DNA of 64,000 nucleotides from Molossus alvarezi (GCA_037176705.1 CM073887.1:87554348-87618347); one strand, 5' to 3'; shown: positions 36,873-48,634, counted from the stretch's first letter. The notes: generated by a model not told the origin, from the letters alone. A program made the numbers and translations.

Positions 36873-36899
36873 TACCACCCTTTATTGATTCACTGTTTT

Positions 36900-38848
36900 T
36901 GTTTTTTTTCACCTGTGCACAAACATTTTTATTTATTTTAAAATATTTGTTCCTTTTTAAATTTCTTTATTGTTGAATGTATTAGAGATATTCCCCCCCC
37001 CATTTTCTCCCTTAACCCCCTCCTCCCCACTCCAGCCCTCCTCCTGCCATCCCTACACTATTGTCTGTGTCCATTGGTTATGCATATTTGCATATAAGTT
37101 CTTAGGTTTATCTCTTCCCCCCTGCCCCCTTCCCTTTGAGGTTTGGCAATCTAACAACCAATTTGTACATCTTTTTTTTTTTTAAATCCTCACCCAGGGA
37201 TATTTTTTTATTTATTTATCTTCAGATAGAGTGGGATAGAGAGAGAGAGAAAGAAACATCACAGTGAGAGGGACACATCGACTGCTTGTCTCCCACCTGA
37301 CCCCAACCATGGCTGGGGATGAACCGCAACTCAGGTATGTGCCCTTGACCGGTATTGAATCTGGAACTCATTGGTCTGCAGGCTGATGCTCTAACCACTG
37401 AGCAAACTGGCCAGGGCACCAATTTGTGCTTTTTAACCCCTTCACCCTTTTCAGCCACTCTTTCATCTGGCAATGATCAAAATGTTATCTGTATGAGTCT
37501 GTTTCTGTACTTCTTGTTCGTTTGTTTGTAGATTCAGTTGTTGATAGATAATAATTTGTTGCCATTTTATTGTGCATATTCTTGTTCTTCAAGAAGACTT
37601 GTCAACATTTCATATAATACTGGTTTGGTGGTGATGAATTCCTTCAGCATTTTCTTGTGTGAGAAACTCTTGATATGGTCAACGATTCTAAATGATAGCT
37701 TTGCAGGATAGAGTAATCTTGGTTGTAGGGCCTTGCTTTTCATCACTTTAAATATTTCTTGCCACTCCCTCTGGCCTGCAAAGTTTCTTTTGAGAAATCA
37801 GCTGCCAGTCTTATTTGTGCTCCTTTGTAGGTAACTAAGTGCTTTTCTCTCGCTGCTTTTAAGATTCTCTCTTTGTCTTTAACCTTTTGCATTTTGATGA
37901 TGATGTGTCTTGGTGTGGGCTTCTTTGAGTTCATCTTGTTTGGGACTTTCTGTGCTTTCTGGACTTGTATGTCTATTCCCTTTATCAAGTTAGGGATGTT
38001 TTTTGTCATTATTTTTTCAAATAGGTTTTCAATTTCTTGCTCTCTTCTTCTGGCACCCCCATGATGTAAATGTTTGTAAGCTTGAAGTTGTCCCAGAGGC
38101 TCCTTATACTATCCTCCTTTTTTCAAATTCTTTTTTCCTTTTTCTGTTCTGACTGGGTGTGTTTTGCTTCCTTATATTCCAAATGTGAAGCAGGAGGCAA
38201 GATAGGCCGATCTTATGGTAAAACCACTGGAAACAGCTTGGGTGGTCTCAGAAGTTGGGTGGAGCAAGGCCTCAGAAATCACCAGGGCGGAGCAAACAGT
38301 GTGAGCCAGGTTGCTGGTATCCCACATATGGCTCCTGTGTGCCCACCAGTGGGGGAAGAGCTCACTGAAGGAATAATGGCATCCACAAGCAGGACTATCT
38401 GGGAGAAAACTGACTCTCCAGCTCTCACTCCAATGCCAAACAATTCAATTCTTCCCTGTATGTCTCTGGTGCCTTTCAAGCTTCCTCCCCCACACAAGCC
38501 TGGAGGGAGCAAGACCAACTAAGTCATGTGCAGGTCCTTTAAAAAGGAGGAATTTCCTGGGGCTCTAACAGCTTTAGCCTCAGTTCCTACTGGTTTTTAC
38601 AGCCAGACATTATGGGATTTCTCTTCCTGGCACTGGAACCCTGAACTGAAGGTCCTGGTGTGGGACAGGGACCCCTTGCTCCTCAGGGAGAACCTTCACA
38701 GCTGAGGTGTTCCTCCTGATTTTTGTCCGCCAGCTGCTCCGTGCCTCCTCCCCTCTACCCCTTCTGTTAATTTTGATGTGTCTTTTTTAACTTTGTGTAG
38801 GACTTCCATCAGCTCGATTTCAGGTGGTTCTGAAAGATGGTTGTTCTA
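36900..38848 (-). mobile_element. Half-L1 copy B
   Basis: Antisense element without ORF2: 5'UTR on the right, ORF1 (37743-38009 reads [53 protein letters not shown]), a stub of the ORF2 start near 37555-37600, then the 3'UTR and A tail near 36960. The ORF2 start is joined to a segment matching the end of a full L1 at about 37540. Its first 86 bp lie inverted at 39442-39527, and the break loses no visible element sequence. A Ves SINE is nested at 37167-37417. Confidence 0.8.
37167..37417 (-). repeat. Ves SINE nested in half-L1 copy B
   Basis: Reverse-oriented. TSD accaatttgt at 37157-37166 and 37418-37427. Confidence 0.92.
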
Positions 38849-39240
38849 TGAAACTTCATAAAGAAAACATAAGGGAAGATTTTTGTGGCCTTGGCTTACA
38901 CAAAGATTTAAATCTTAGATACAACACAAAAACATAATACATAGAAGACGAAAGTGATAAATAGGACTTCATCAAAATTACTAACATCTACTATTGTTAA
39001 CAGAATGAAAACCACATTACCTGAAAATGAACTTGTATCCAGAATACACAAAAAACTCTCAAAACTAAATAATAGAAAACCCAATTTAAAACAGGACAAA
39101 TGATCTGAACACACTCTTCACCAATGATATACAACAGTGCAAATAAGCACATGAAAATATGCCCAGCATCACTTTCATTAGGAAAATGCAAGGGTATGGA
39201 GCAGTAGGAACTCTCTTTCCTATATTGTTGGTCATAATGT
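38849..39240 (+). repeat. Inverted duplication, left arm
   Basis: L1M sequence in sense orientation, nearly identical (by eye about 98%) to the reverse complement of 39532-40208. It retains an empty site at about 39085-39103 where the other arm carries a SINE. Confidence 0.92.
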
Positions 39241-39441
39241 GAAATGGTAAAACCGCTTTTGAATACACTTGGGCAGTTTTTTAAAAAATTAGACACATGC
39301 TTACCATACCACCCACACATTCCATTCCTAGGTATTTAAGAGAAATGAAAGTGTATGTCCACAAAGGACTGTTTATAGCAGCTCTATCTATAATTGCCAA
39401 AACTGGATACAACTCAACTGTCTATCAACAGGTCAATCAAG

Positions 39442-39527
39442 AGACTTCTGGTCAAGATGGTGGCACAGGTAAACGCAGTATTCACCTACTCCCACAACCA
39501 CATCAAAATTACAACTAGACTACATAT
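39442..39527 (+). mobile_element. Displaced, inverted 5' end of half-L1 copy B
   Basis: 'cttctggtcaagatggtggc' then 'aaaattacaactagactaca' matches the first 86 bp of the half-L1 (compare the complement of 6040-6126). It ends where copy B's 5'UTR starts at 38846. Confidence 0.85.
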
Positions 39528-39531
39528 TTGT

Positions 39532-40208
39532 ACATTATGACCAACAATATGGGAAAGAGAGTTCCTACTGCTCTATACCCTTGCATTTTCCTAATGAAAG
39601 TGATGCTGGGCATATTTTCATGTGCTTATTTGCACTGTTGTATATCATTGGTGAAGAGTGTGTTCAGATCATTTGTCCCTGTTTTAATTTTTTTTTTTTT
39701 TTTTTTTTTTATCCTCACCCGAGGACATTTTTCCATTTTTTGTTCAGGTAGAGTGGGAGGGAGAGAGAGGAACAGATAGAGAGAGAGAAACATCGATGTG
39801 AAAGGAACACATCAAGTGGCTGCCACCCGCACAACCGACCAGGGCCGGGGACAAACTGCAACTGAGGTACGCGCCCTTAGCGGGAACCGAACCCGGGTCT
39901 CTCAGGACCGCAGGCCGACGCTCTAACCGCTGAACCAAACCGGCCAGGGCCATTTGTCCCTGTTTTAAATTGGGTTTTCTATTATTTAGTTTTGAGAGTT
40001 TTTTGTGTATTCTGGATACAAGTTCATTTTCAGGTAATGTGGCTTTCATTCTGTTAACAATAGTAGATGTTAGTAATTTTGATGAAGTCCTATTTATCAC
40101 TTTCGTCTTCTATGTATTATGTTTTTGTGTTGTATCTAAGATTTAAATCTTTGTGTAAGCCAAGGCCACAAAAATCTTTCCTTATGTTTTCTTTATGAAG
40201 TTTCATAG
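39532..40208 (-). repeat. Inverted duplication, right arm
   Basis: Reverse complement of 38849-39240, interrupted by a Ves SINE at 39688-39950. L1M text continues past 40208, so this arm appears to be the original location. Confidence 0.92.
39688..39950 (-). repeat. Ves SINE, young subtype, in the right arm only
   Basis: Near-consensus. TSD catttgtccctgttttaa at 39670-39687 and 39951-39968. The left arm has the uninterrupted site, so this insertion postdates the duplication or was absent from the copied template. Confidence 0.95.
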
Positions 40209-40629
40209 TTTTAGGTTTTACCTTTAGGTCTGTGGTCCATTTTGAGTTCATTGTTGTATATGTTACGAGGTGTGGATCTCCAATTACTCCATCTGCATTT
40301 GTTGAAAAAGGCTGTCCTTTCCCCCACTGAATTGTCTTTGCATCTTTGTGGCAAATTGATTGACCAAGTATGTATAGGTAGATTGAGTCTACTGACTTTT
40401 GAATATAATGTGTATCTCCATCTGTTTATCTTCTTTGCACATCAATCGATAATTTATTCCTAATTATTTCATATTTTCTGACTAGACTATAAATAACATT
40501 ATTTTAAATTTCAGTTTTGATTGTTCTTGGAACAGTTGTTCTATACAAACAGGTGTTTTTGAGTATTGATCTTATAAATCCCGTACCCTTCCTAAACTCA
40601 CTTATTAGTTCTAATTGTTTTTCTGTTTT

Positions 40630-40903
40630 TTTTTCTATCCTCACCTGAGGACATTTTTCCATTTTTTGTTCAGATAGAATGAGAGGGAGAGAGTGGGGTA
40701 GGGAGGAAGGAAGGGAGGGAGAGAGAGAGAGACTGAGAGAAAAACATCGACATGAAAGGGACACACTGAGTGGTTGCCTCACGCACGACCCAACCAGAGC
40801 CGAGGACAAAGTGCAACTGAGTTATGTGCCCTTAGCAGGAACCAAACCCAGGTCTCTCTGGACTGCAGGCCGACACTCTAACTGCTGATCCAAACTGGAC
40901 AGG
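40630..40903 (-). repeat. Ves SINE nested in L1M
   Basis: Reverse-oriented copy with an expanded purine-rich middle, ending 'ccaaactggacagggc'. Confidence 0.88.
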
Positions 40904-40960
40904 GCTGTTTTCTTAATTTCATTTTCAGATTAAGCACAGTGCCCTGGTGCATTTTCAGTT

Positions 40961-41455
40961 TAGATTTGAAGAAATGTATAAGCTTACAAAATGTAGTGCA
41001 TCAGTACCTTGCCAGGAGTGATGTGTGGCATCCCTACCATTTTGTGTTCATTTTTCTTTTAATGAAATACTAATATTCTTTATAATATGGAACCTTGAAA
41101 TTTCAAACTACCATTATTTAAATAGTTGAATTTATAGACAGTTTCAGGAAAGTAATTCTGAGAAAATAATTGCTATTTGTGGTTTGTTTGTTTTTTTTTA
41201 TGGAATTCTAAGTATTCGTTCAAATTATATGTTTCAGAGAGAAAAATCAAGTGCATTGGTGATGGTTGTGGGAGGATGAGGGACGGTATTTGATAAGGAC
41301 TTCGAGATTTGAGGCTTGAGCACTAACTGCATGGATCCCTGCGATTTACTGAGATGAGAAAGTCTTAGAAAGCAGTGGATTTGAGATTATCAGTTCAGCT
41401 TAGACATACTAGATTTTTGGCCTGTTTGTTGATTGTGTTAAGTGCTTATATGTTT
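40961..41455. other. No recognised feature
   Basis: About 500 bp; nothing recognised. Confidence 0.45.
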
Positions 41456-41640
41456 ATTTGGAGGCTTGTAAATGAAGAAATATATTTTAGAGAGGTTAAA
41501 AACAGGTTTGAGGTCACACAGCTTAGCTAGTTGTATGTAGAATTAGAGCCCAAACCCAGAGCCCTCTGACTCCAAAGCTACTGTGGTTATCCCTGTACTG
41601 TGTTGTATGTATCATGCTTGGCTTTGATAGTAATAAATGT
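41456..41640 (-). repeat. MIR relic, antisense
   Basis: 'gagaggttaaaaacaggttt', 'gaggtcacacagcttagcta' and 'ccctctgactccaaagctac' are the antisense MIR core and head. Confidence 0.8.
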
Positions 41641-42319
41641 TGCCTGTGAGCTATTATAAATAAATAGCAGTGCTTAGAAACTCAGCAGGGTCAGACAGAT
41701 AACTGAGCTGGGTTATATATAAGAGTAATGGCATCTGTAGAGCTCTGCAAAACCATGTCCTATCTGAAGGATTAGCTGCTAATCAGCTCCAACAGATTGT
41801 TACCATGTGTGAATGTGGGCCTAGTATTGTCGGATCTTTTGGTATTTTTCAAGAGACTTCAGAAATCATGATTTTCATGTTGTCTTCTGATGTATAAATG
41901 TAGTCAGCTTTCTTTTAACACAAGTTGTATGCCAGCCTTGTGTGGGTTCACTAAACAAATGTCTGTTGGATTCTGCCCAGTAGGGGGACCTTTGATAAGA
42001 GCTGTACCTGGTATCTATGGACAGTGATAAATTTATATGATGGGGAAAGGGTGGTAACTGTAATAAGTACATTACAACTTTTGAAATACAGGGTGCTTAA
42101 TTTGACCATGGTGCTTAGTGAATCTGGCGTTTAAGTTCAATTTTCGTATGAATCAGTTAATTATAGATGGGGGAAGGGAGAATTGCTTTCTGTAACATTT
42201 TGCCTCCTAATTGTATGCTTTCATTTATGGATAGGGCCAGTTGTGAGTGTGTGGATTTTTGAGTGAAACCTCAACCCAAGTAAGAAGAAACCTTCAAGGA
42301 ACAACTACTGACAGTGAGT
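41641..42319. other. No recognised feature
   Basis: About 680 bp; nothing recognised. Confidence 0.45.
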
Positions 42320-42338
42320 CTGCAGTCATCTCTATTCT

Positions 42339-42434
42339 TTCTTTCTTTTTTTTTTTTTTGTATGTGCCCCTGGTAGGAACTGAACCCATGGTCTGCGGGC
42401 CGACGCTCCAACTGCTGAGCCAAACCGGCCAGGG
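42339..42434 (-). repeat. Short Ves-related SINE, head only
   Basis: Reverse-oriented third copy of the short form, stopping at 'gtatgtgcccctggtagga' directly after the T run. TSD ctgcagtcatctctattct (42320) and ctgcagttgtctctattct (42435), two differences. Confidence 0.88.
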
Positions 42435-42453
42435 CTGCAGTTGTCTCTATTCT

Positions 42454-43256
42454 GTGCATAATATGGAATTTTTTCAACTCAAAGACAGCTGAGTGGGTGA
42501 CTGTTGACAAGGAGTGGTGAGTCTGAATATCCCCACTGATAACTAAAATCCTTTCCTTAAAAAGAGTACTATTTCTCCTACATTCTCAGCATTTACTGAC
42601 TGTTAAATAGTAAGTTAGCTTTTGTATAAGAATGACAACAGTCCACTTTAAAAGAAATCTTTGCTCTTAACAGTGTGTTTCATGTATGATTACAGTTTTA
42701 CTTTTTTCTTCAGTTAGGCACATTCCTTCCTTTGTTTTTGTGCTTTTTTATTTCTTCCACCAGTCCAAATCATACCATCCTCCAAGGCCTGACTTCCTTG
42801 AAATAATTTAGCCAACACTGTTGGATGTTGGTCCCATTTTATCCTTCTCTGTTTAGTGAGTTTAGAAGATGAAATAGGTTAAATAGACCAAGCCCCCTGC
42901 CATCTTTTTACTGCATGGTTTGCAGATGACTTATAGCACTACTTTTTCCCTTTACCTTGCTCGATCAATCTGAGGATTGATGCAAGAATGTTTCTAGCAA
43001 TCATTCTTTGCATCCTCTTTAAAAAAAAAAAAAAAGGTGTCAATCAATCCACCAGCAGTTCTATCTTAGAAATTACTGCTTTATTTATTAGAATTATTTT
43101 TAATTCCTCATTTCTCAACTCTCAATTTTCTCAATTCTCAACTCACATGGCATTACACCAGATATAGTAACTACATCATTGAAGGCATGTAAAAGACCAC
43201 ACAGCAGGTTACCAACTTTGCAAACAGAAGGTGACAAAAAAACCCGAATTATCTTT
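42454..43256. other. No recognised feature
   Basis: About 800 bp with a short poly-A run near 43020. The coding-like segment that follows may extend into the right end (from about 43140), but I cannot show this. Confidence 0.4.
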
Positions 43257-43270
43257 AAAGATGAAGAATG

Positions 43271-43482
43271 GCCCGCTTGGTGTGAGTCAGTGGTTAAGTG
43301 TCAACACATGCTCTAAGAGGTTATACCGGTTTGATTCCTGATCAGGGCACATGCCCAGGTTGTGGTCCAGTGGGGGGCATGCAGGAGGCAGCCAATCAAT
43401 GTTCTCTCTCATTGATGTCTCTCTCTCTCACTCTCTCTCCGTTCCTCTCTCTAAAATCAATAAATAAAAATAAATTTTTAAA
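43271..43482 (+). repeat. Ves SINE, older subtype
   Basis: TSD aaagatgaagaatg (43257-43270) and aaagatgcagaatg (43483-43496). Confidence 0.9.
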
Positions 43483-43848
43483 AAAGATGCAGAATGCTGA
43501 ACCCACCAAAAAAAAAAAGTCCCACCAAATGGTCCCCGACAACCATTCCCATTGCCCACCATGCACATCTTGGATTGATCATGGAGGAAGAATCCGACCG
43601 AGTCTGATGACCAGATTTCGTCCTCACACGTTTCAGGACTGATAGCTGAAAAAGTTATCACAGAAAAAGCGACTCTACGGACTCTACGTGTTGCATGAAC
43701 AAAGAGGAAAAGAAGTAATGAGCCACTTGACATCCCATCAAGTGATGGGGAAAGTGCCATTCACAACAAATCTGTCTCCATACTAGAGCAGTTGGAGAGG
43801 GAGATGAACAATCTACTTGCAAACATGGGCAGTCAGTTGAAGCTTTTT

Positions 43849-45444
43849 TTTTTTTTTATTTTATTTTATTTTATTTTATTTTATTTTATTTTATTTTTTT
43901 ATTTTTTTTATTGATTAATTTTTGTTACAAATGATTCTCCTTTTCCCCCCACTGATTCCCCCCTCCCCCTTCCCTCCCTGCCCCTTCCCCTGATTGTTGT
44001 CCATGTCCACTGTTCATGCCTCCATGCATTTAAGTTCTGTTGTTCATCCCTCTCTCAGCTCCCCACTCCTTAGGGGATTGTCCTCAAACTGTTATGTTCA
44101 TTATATTCCAGAAATCAGTGAGATCATATGAAATTTGTCTTTCACTGCTTGGCTTGTTTCACTTAGGATGATACTTTCCAGGTCCCTCCATGTAGTCTCA
44201 AAGGATAAGAGATCTTTCTTTCTTACCGCTGCGTAGTACTCCATTGTGTATATGTACCACAGCTTTTTAATCCATTCGTCTACTGATGGGCACTTGGGCT
44301 GTTTCCAGATCTTAGCGATTGTAAATAGTGCTGCTACAAAGATGGGGGTACATATATTCTTTCTGATTGGTGTTTCAGGCTTCTTAGGGTATATTCCTAG
44401 AAGTGGGATCACTGGGTCAAATGGGAGTTCAATTTTTAATTTTTTGAGGTGACACCATATTGTTTTCCATAGTGGCTGCACCAGTCTGCATTCCCACCAA
44501 CAGTGTGCTAGAGTCCCCTTTTCTCCACACCCTCGCCAACACTTGTTGTTTGATGATTTGTTGATGGCGGCCATTCTGACAGGTGTGAGGTGATACCTCA
44601 TTGTTGTTTTGATTTGCATCTCTCTGATGATTAGTGATGATGAACATTTCTTCATATGTCTCTTAGCCATTTGTATGTCCTGTTTGGAGAGGTGTCTATT
44701 TAGTTCCTCTGCCCATTTTTTAATTGGATTCTTTGTCTTCCTTTTGTGGAGTTGTATGAGCTCTCTATATGTATTGGAAATTAACCCCTTATCTGATATA
44801 TCATTGGCAATTATGCTCTCCCATACAGTGGGTAGCCTTTCCGTTTTGATGATTGTATCTTTCGCTGTGCAGAAGCTTTTGAGTTTGATGTAGTCCCATG
44901 TGTTCATTTTCTCCTTTGTTTCTATTGCCTTAGGTGATGTGTCAGTAAAAATTCTGCTGCGTATGATGTCTGATATTTTGTTGCCCACAGTCTCCTCTAG
45001 GATTTTTATGGATTCATGAGTTACATTTAAGTCTTTTATCCATTTTGAGTTTATTTTGGTGTAGGGTGTAAGTTGATGATCTAGTTTCATTTTTCGGCAA
45101 GTAGCTGTCCAATTTTCCCAGCACCATTTATTAAAGAGGCTGTCCTTACTCCACTGAATGCTCTTGCCACCTTTGTCAAATATTAATTGAGCATATTGCC
45201 TAGGGTCCATTTCTGGGTTCTCTATTCTGTTCCACTGGTCTATATACCTGTTCTTGTGCCAGTACCAGGCTGTTTTGATTATGGTGGCTTTGTAGTATAA
45301 CCTGAAATCTGGTATTGTGATCCCTCCAACTTTGTTCTTCCTTTTCAAGATTGCTGTGGCTATTCGAGGCCTTTTTTGGTTCCATATGAACTTTTGAAGT
45401 AATTGTTCTAATTCTTTGAAGTATGCCGTTGGTATTTTGATGGG
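43849..45444 (-). mobile_element. 5'-truncated young L1, antisense
   Basis: L1 3' end inserted antisense: T run and (TTTTA)n at 43842-43910, a 3'UTR, then ORF2 tail to 45444. Perfect 14-bp TSD agttgaagcttttt at 43835-43848 and 45445-45458. The ORF2 tail is uninterrupted. Confidence 0.95.
44101..45348 (-). CDS. L1 ORF2 C-terminal part, open for 415 codons (5'-truncated)
   Basis: Carboxy-terminal third of L1 ORF2p. It starts internally ([20 protein letters not shown]); the methionine is not a natural start. The endonuclease and reverse transcriptase catalytic motifs are absent because of 5' truncation. It has the thumb/C-terminal region ([15 protein letters not shown]), the Cys-rich [18 protein letters not shown] motif and the natural end. 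No stop or frameshift in 1.2 kb indicates a recent insertion. It is not expected to be expressed or active alone. Confidence 0.85.
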   Translation of the reverse strand: MKRKNKVGGITIPDFRLYYKATIIKTAWYWHKNRYIDQWNRIENPEMDPRQYAQLIFDKGGKSIQWSKDSLFNKWCWENWTATCRKMKLDHQLTPYTKINSKWIKDLNVTHESIKILEETVGNKISDIIRSRIFTDTSPKAIETKEKMNTWDYIKLKSFCTAKDTIIKTERLPTVWESIIANDISDKGLISNTYRELIQLHKRKTKNPIKKWAEELNRHLSKQDIQMAKRHMKKCSSSLIIREMQIKTTMRYHLTPVRMAAINKSSNNKCWRGCGEKGTLAHCWWECRLVQPLWKTIWCHLKKLKIELPFDPVIPLLGIYPKKPETPIRKNICTPIFVAALFTIAKIWKQPKCPSVDEWIKKLWYIYTMEYYAAVRKKDLLSFETTWRDLESIILSETSQAVKDKFHMISLISGI

Positions 45445-45783
45445 AGTTGAAGCTTTTTAATGCCAAGATGACACTACTGGAGACCAAGGCTGACAAACTC
45501 TTGAGAGATTTTTTTTTTTATGCATTCACAGTCAGTGCAAGAAACCCCACCAAAGGGTGCCTTCTACCCAAGTGTGGAAACAGATGAAACTAGGCCTTCT
45601 CCTGTAGCTGCCTCTGCTACATTACCTCAGAATACAGAGGAAGATTTCTACAAATCTGAAAAAAATGGTTCACATAACACTGAGCCAGCAACTATGTCCT
45701 GCAGCAAAATACTCCATGATCAAATTCTTTATGCTTTAGGACTTATCCTTATTATGGCCATTGTGCACTATAGACAACATTAA

Positions 45784-46200
45784 TAACAACAAAACAATGA
45801 CGTGATGGTCATGATAGTTACCAGTATCCATTCTGATCTTGGTTATGGTAGGTCTCATTTTCTTTGGAAGTGATTGTTTCAGGAATGGGCATGAAACCCA
45901 GGTTTGGCCAATGGGAAATAAAAGGGAAGTCTACAAGAGACTTCTGGAAAGGGATTTTTCACTTTTCAAAAAGAAGAGATGGTCCCTTTTCTCCCCAGAG
46001 CTTGTTTTATCTGGATGTAACATCTGTATTCATCTTGACTACTATACTGAAAGTGATGTAAAGGGGGGGCAGAGGCAAGACAATTATAGAAACTTGAACT
46101 AGAACCCCATTTAATAGAACCTCCTTAATTGTGGGTTTCTTGCTGTGTGAGATAATAAATTTCCTTATTGTTTAAGTAATTTTGCCCTTAGATGTTCTGT
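45784..46200 (+). repeat. Possible old LTR-like or 3' flank segment
   Basis: 'caggtttggccaatgggaaa' (45899) and 'gtgagataataaatttcctt' (46148) recur in old mammalian interspersed repeats, with a polyadenylation-like aataaa at the end. Family uncertain. Confidence 0.35.
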
Positions 46201-46724
46201 TCCTTGCTGTGGAAATTATCCTGATTCATTTTATTTCTCCCCTGTTTGATTACCCACTGCCTTTTCATGCCTGATCCATTTCTACTTGATTATGTTCTGT
46301 GCTTTCCGGTAATGTATGTTTGTGTATATTGCCTTTGTATTACATTACACACTTTATGAAGTCAAGGGCTATGTTTACATCCTTACTATGTCTAACACTA
46401 GTCCTATCTTCTTAATAAAGCCACCAGTGTATATTTACTGAATTGAATTATTTGAACAGTATTTGAAAAACCAATCTACAGAATTGAGTAATTATAGAGA
46501 TTTTCTTTTAATTCACATTTTTTTCTTTGACCACACTGCTTTCCTCTAGGAGTATGAATGAAGTTTGACTTTTGATTTAAGATGACTGGTGTGTAACACA
46601 TTTTCAAGTGGTTAGTTCTCTAAAAATGTTGCTTGGATTTAACCTTTTTTGTCTGTTCAACTTTACTATAGTGAGTATTGGCGTTCAGTGTAATAAATTT
46701 TGCGTTCTTCTCTGTCATGAAAAC
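46201..46724. other. No recognised feature
   Basis: Nothing recognised in about 520 bp. Confidence 0.45.
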
Positions 46725-46736
46725 AATAGTTTACTT

Positions 46737-46994
46737 ACTTTTTTTTTGTTTTTTCTTACCCAAGAGCATTCCTCCGTTTTTGTTCAGATAGAGTGGGAGG
46801 GGAAGAGAGGAACAGAGAGAGAGAGAGAGAAACAATGTGAAAGAGACACATAGAGTAGCTGCCTCCTGCACGACCCCAACCAGGGCCAGGGACGAATTGC
46901 AACCAAGGTATATGCCTTTTACTGGAATCGAACCCATGACTCATTGGTCTGCTGACTGATACTGTAACCGCTGAGCCAAACCGGCCAAGACCAG
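46737..46994 (-). repeat. Ves SINE
   Basis: Reverse-oriented. TSD aatagtttactt at 46725-46736 and 46995-47006. Confidence 0.92.
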
Positions 46995-47006
46995 AATAGT
47001 TTACTT

Positions 47007-47659
47007 TATATTTTCTGTGCTAATTATAGGAATAAAGGACATTGGTGATAGTAGGAATTATGATCAGGATTAATTTGTTTATTTGACTTTGGAATGTGCA
47101 TTCTCAAAAAACTCCCTAAAGTGTGCATCTCTGCTCTGTTCTTAGGACCTAGTAGAGAGTGGGAAGGAGTGGGAAAGTTGCGGGCAGGGGAGATTTGGTG
47201 ATGATCTAGTATGTGGTGAGAAGAGTCTTGAGTTACAGGATGGATTATTTAGTTGCTTGTATTTCAAAGCTCTATGAAACTAGAACCATTTTATTTTTAC
47301 CTAACTCAAGACATCCATGTATTCTATCCTTTCTTTAAATTCTGCTATTATAATCTTGAAAAATGGGATAAGAGTCTCTTTTTCTTCCTGAAAAATCTGT
47401 GGTGTTGCTTTCAGTTCTGTTAAGAATGAGAATTATAAACCTGCTTTGTAATCTGGTAGCACATTCTGAATCCTTCAAAAAGTGATTCACATTCAGAGAA
47501 GGACTTATTTTTTTGTCTTGATGAGTTGTGCTTAAAATCTGGGGGAGTAACTTGAAGAAGATGGAAAGTTGTATGATGTGCTTGACACATCAATTTTAAT
47601 TTGGTAATATGATTATTTAGTAATATAAAAGGGTTAAATCATTAAGATTAGCTTTAATG
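47007..47659. other. No recognised feature
   Basis: About 650 bp, nothing recognised. Confidence 0.45.
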
Positions 47660-48060
47660 TGTTTAATATGTGTTATGAGGAGATTGTAGGAATGGAACAT
47701 GTATCTTAACCTAAGGCCATCATGCCAAGCATGTGATCTAAGCCAGATTAATCAGAATGAGATCTTAGGACATTTGCTAGAAATGTTGGGATGAAAGCAC
47801 TTATTTTCTTCTGCTGATTTTAGCCTGAAAATGTGTAGTCATTAAATTCCTGGCAGCTATCTTCTGACTATACAAGGAGTCAGTTGAATAAGAAGCGAGC
47901 ACAGGAGGAGTAGTGCAGAGGAAGAGCATACCTCTTGTCAGCTCAATTGAGCTGCTGGATCAGGTCTTCCCCCAAGATAGTATGCTTCTAGACTTTTCAG
48001 TTACATGAGCCAATAAATGCCTTATTTAATACAACTGGCTTTAGATTTTATCTTACATGT
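47660..48060 (+). repeat. Possible old LTR-like repeat
   Basis: 'gatctaagccagattaatca' (47737) and 'catgagccaataaatgcctt' (48005) look like the body and polyadenylation end of an old LTR element. Family unknown. Confidence 0.35.
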
Positions 48061-48634
48061 ATATGAAAACATCCTAGCAGATGCATCCTTATTACCAACC
48101 GTTTAACACTATATAATAACTCAGTGGATTTACTAAAACTTGAATTGTGAATTAAGCAAGTAGGCCTCTGATACAGGTGTGTGAGGTGGCAGATAATACA
48201 GTGCAATCATTGATTTATTTAAGCATTCAAGTATAAGTAAAAGAGTTAAGGTGGTAAACGCATAGTCCATGACACTGCTAATGGAACTGATTATTAACTG
48301 GAAGAGACTGATGTTATGTGCATAATCCTACTAATGACTTTTTAACAGTTCAGGGTTCTAGGGAAAAAAATCTATCATTGATAGTGATTAACTCTTTGGT
48401 AGAGACTCCAATTTTGAACCCTTGGCATCTCTAGAACCATGAAACAAATAATTGTGGGGAACCTGGAATCTGGCTGACTTAAAAAAAATAATGAAAGCTA
48501 TTATTTAACCTATTTTTCCCCTAACAAGGCATTAGAAATGTACAGGACTGCAAGACTTTATTCAAAATATTGGGGCCAAATATGTGTTGGAATTTCAGGA
48601 TTCTTTGAATTTTAGAAAGATTAACATAGTACAG

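Larger units (their letters stand above)
36652..40960 (-). mobile_element. Old L1M host of the rearranged region, in pieces
   Basis: Antisense L1M fragments: 36652-36698, 36875-36899 and 39532-40960 (minus SINEs), plus an inverted piece at 38849-39441 that reads sense. Recognisable ORF2-tail words are 'ttacctgttgatggacagtt' (36670), 'tttgatgaagtcctatttat' (40078) and 'gtctgtggtccattttgagt' (40229). Half-L1 copy B inserted into it, with ttgattcac at 36885 and the complement of the matching word at 39425-39441. Confidence 0.7.
43497..45783 (+). pseudogene. Coding-like segment, probable processed pseudogene, unidentified, split by L1
   Basis: Two non-L1 blocks (43497-43834 and 45459-45783) become continuous when the L1 and its TSD duplicate are set aside. 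The left block reads with stops as a protein with a coiled-coil-like stretch (SILEQLEREMNNLLANMGSQ). The right block continues NAKMTLLETKADKLLRDF, then after a T-run disturbance a frame open from 45520 to 45783 ends in a hydrophobic stretch (ILYALGLILIMAIV) followed by HYRQH and a stop. A coiled coil plus a C-terminal membrane segment suggests a tail-anchored protein, now decayed. I cannot name the parent gene. No introns, A tail or promoter are visible, so 'processed' is inference. Confidence 0.5.

Noticed and set aside
39688..39950. Poly-T runs as transcription terminators
   Set aside because: They are the reverse complements of SINE A tails bounded by TSDs.
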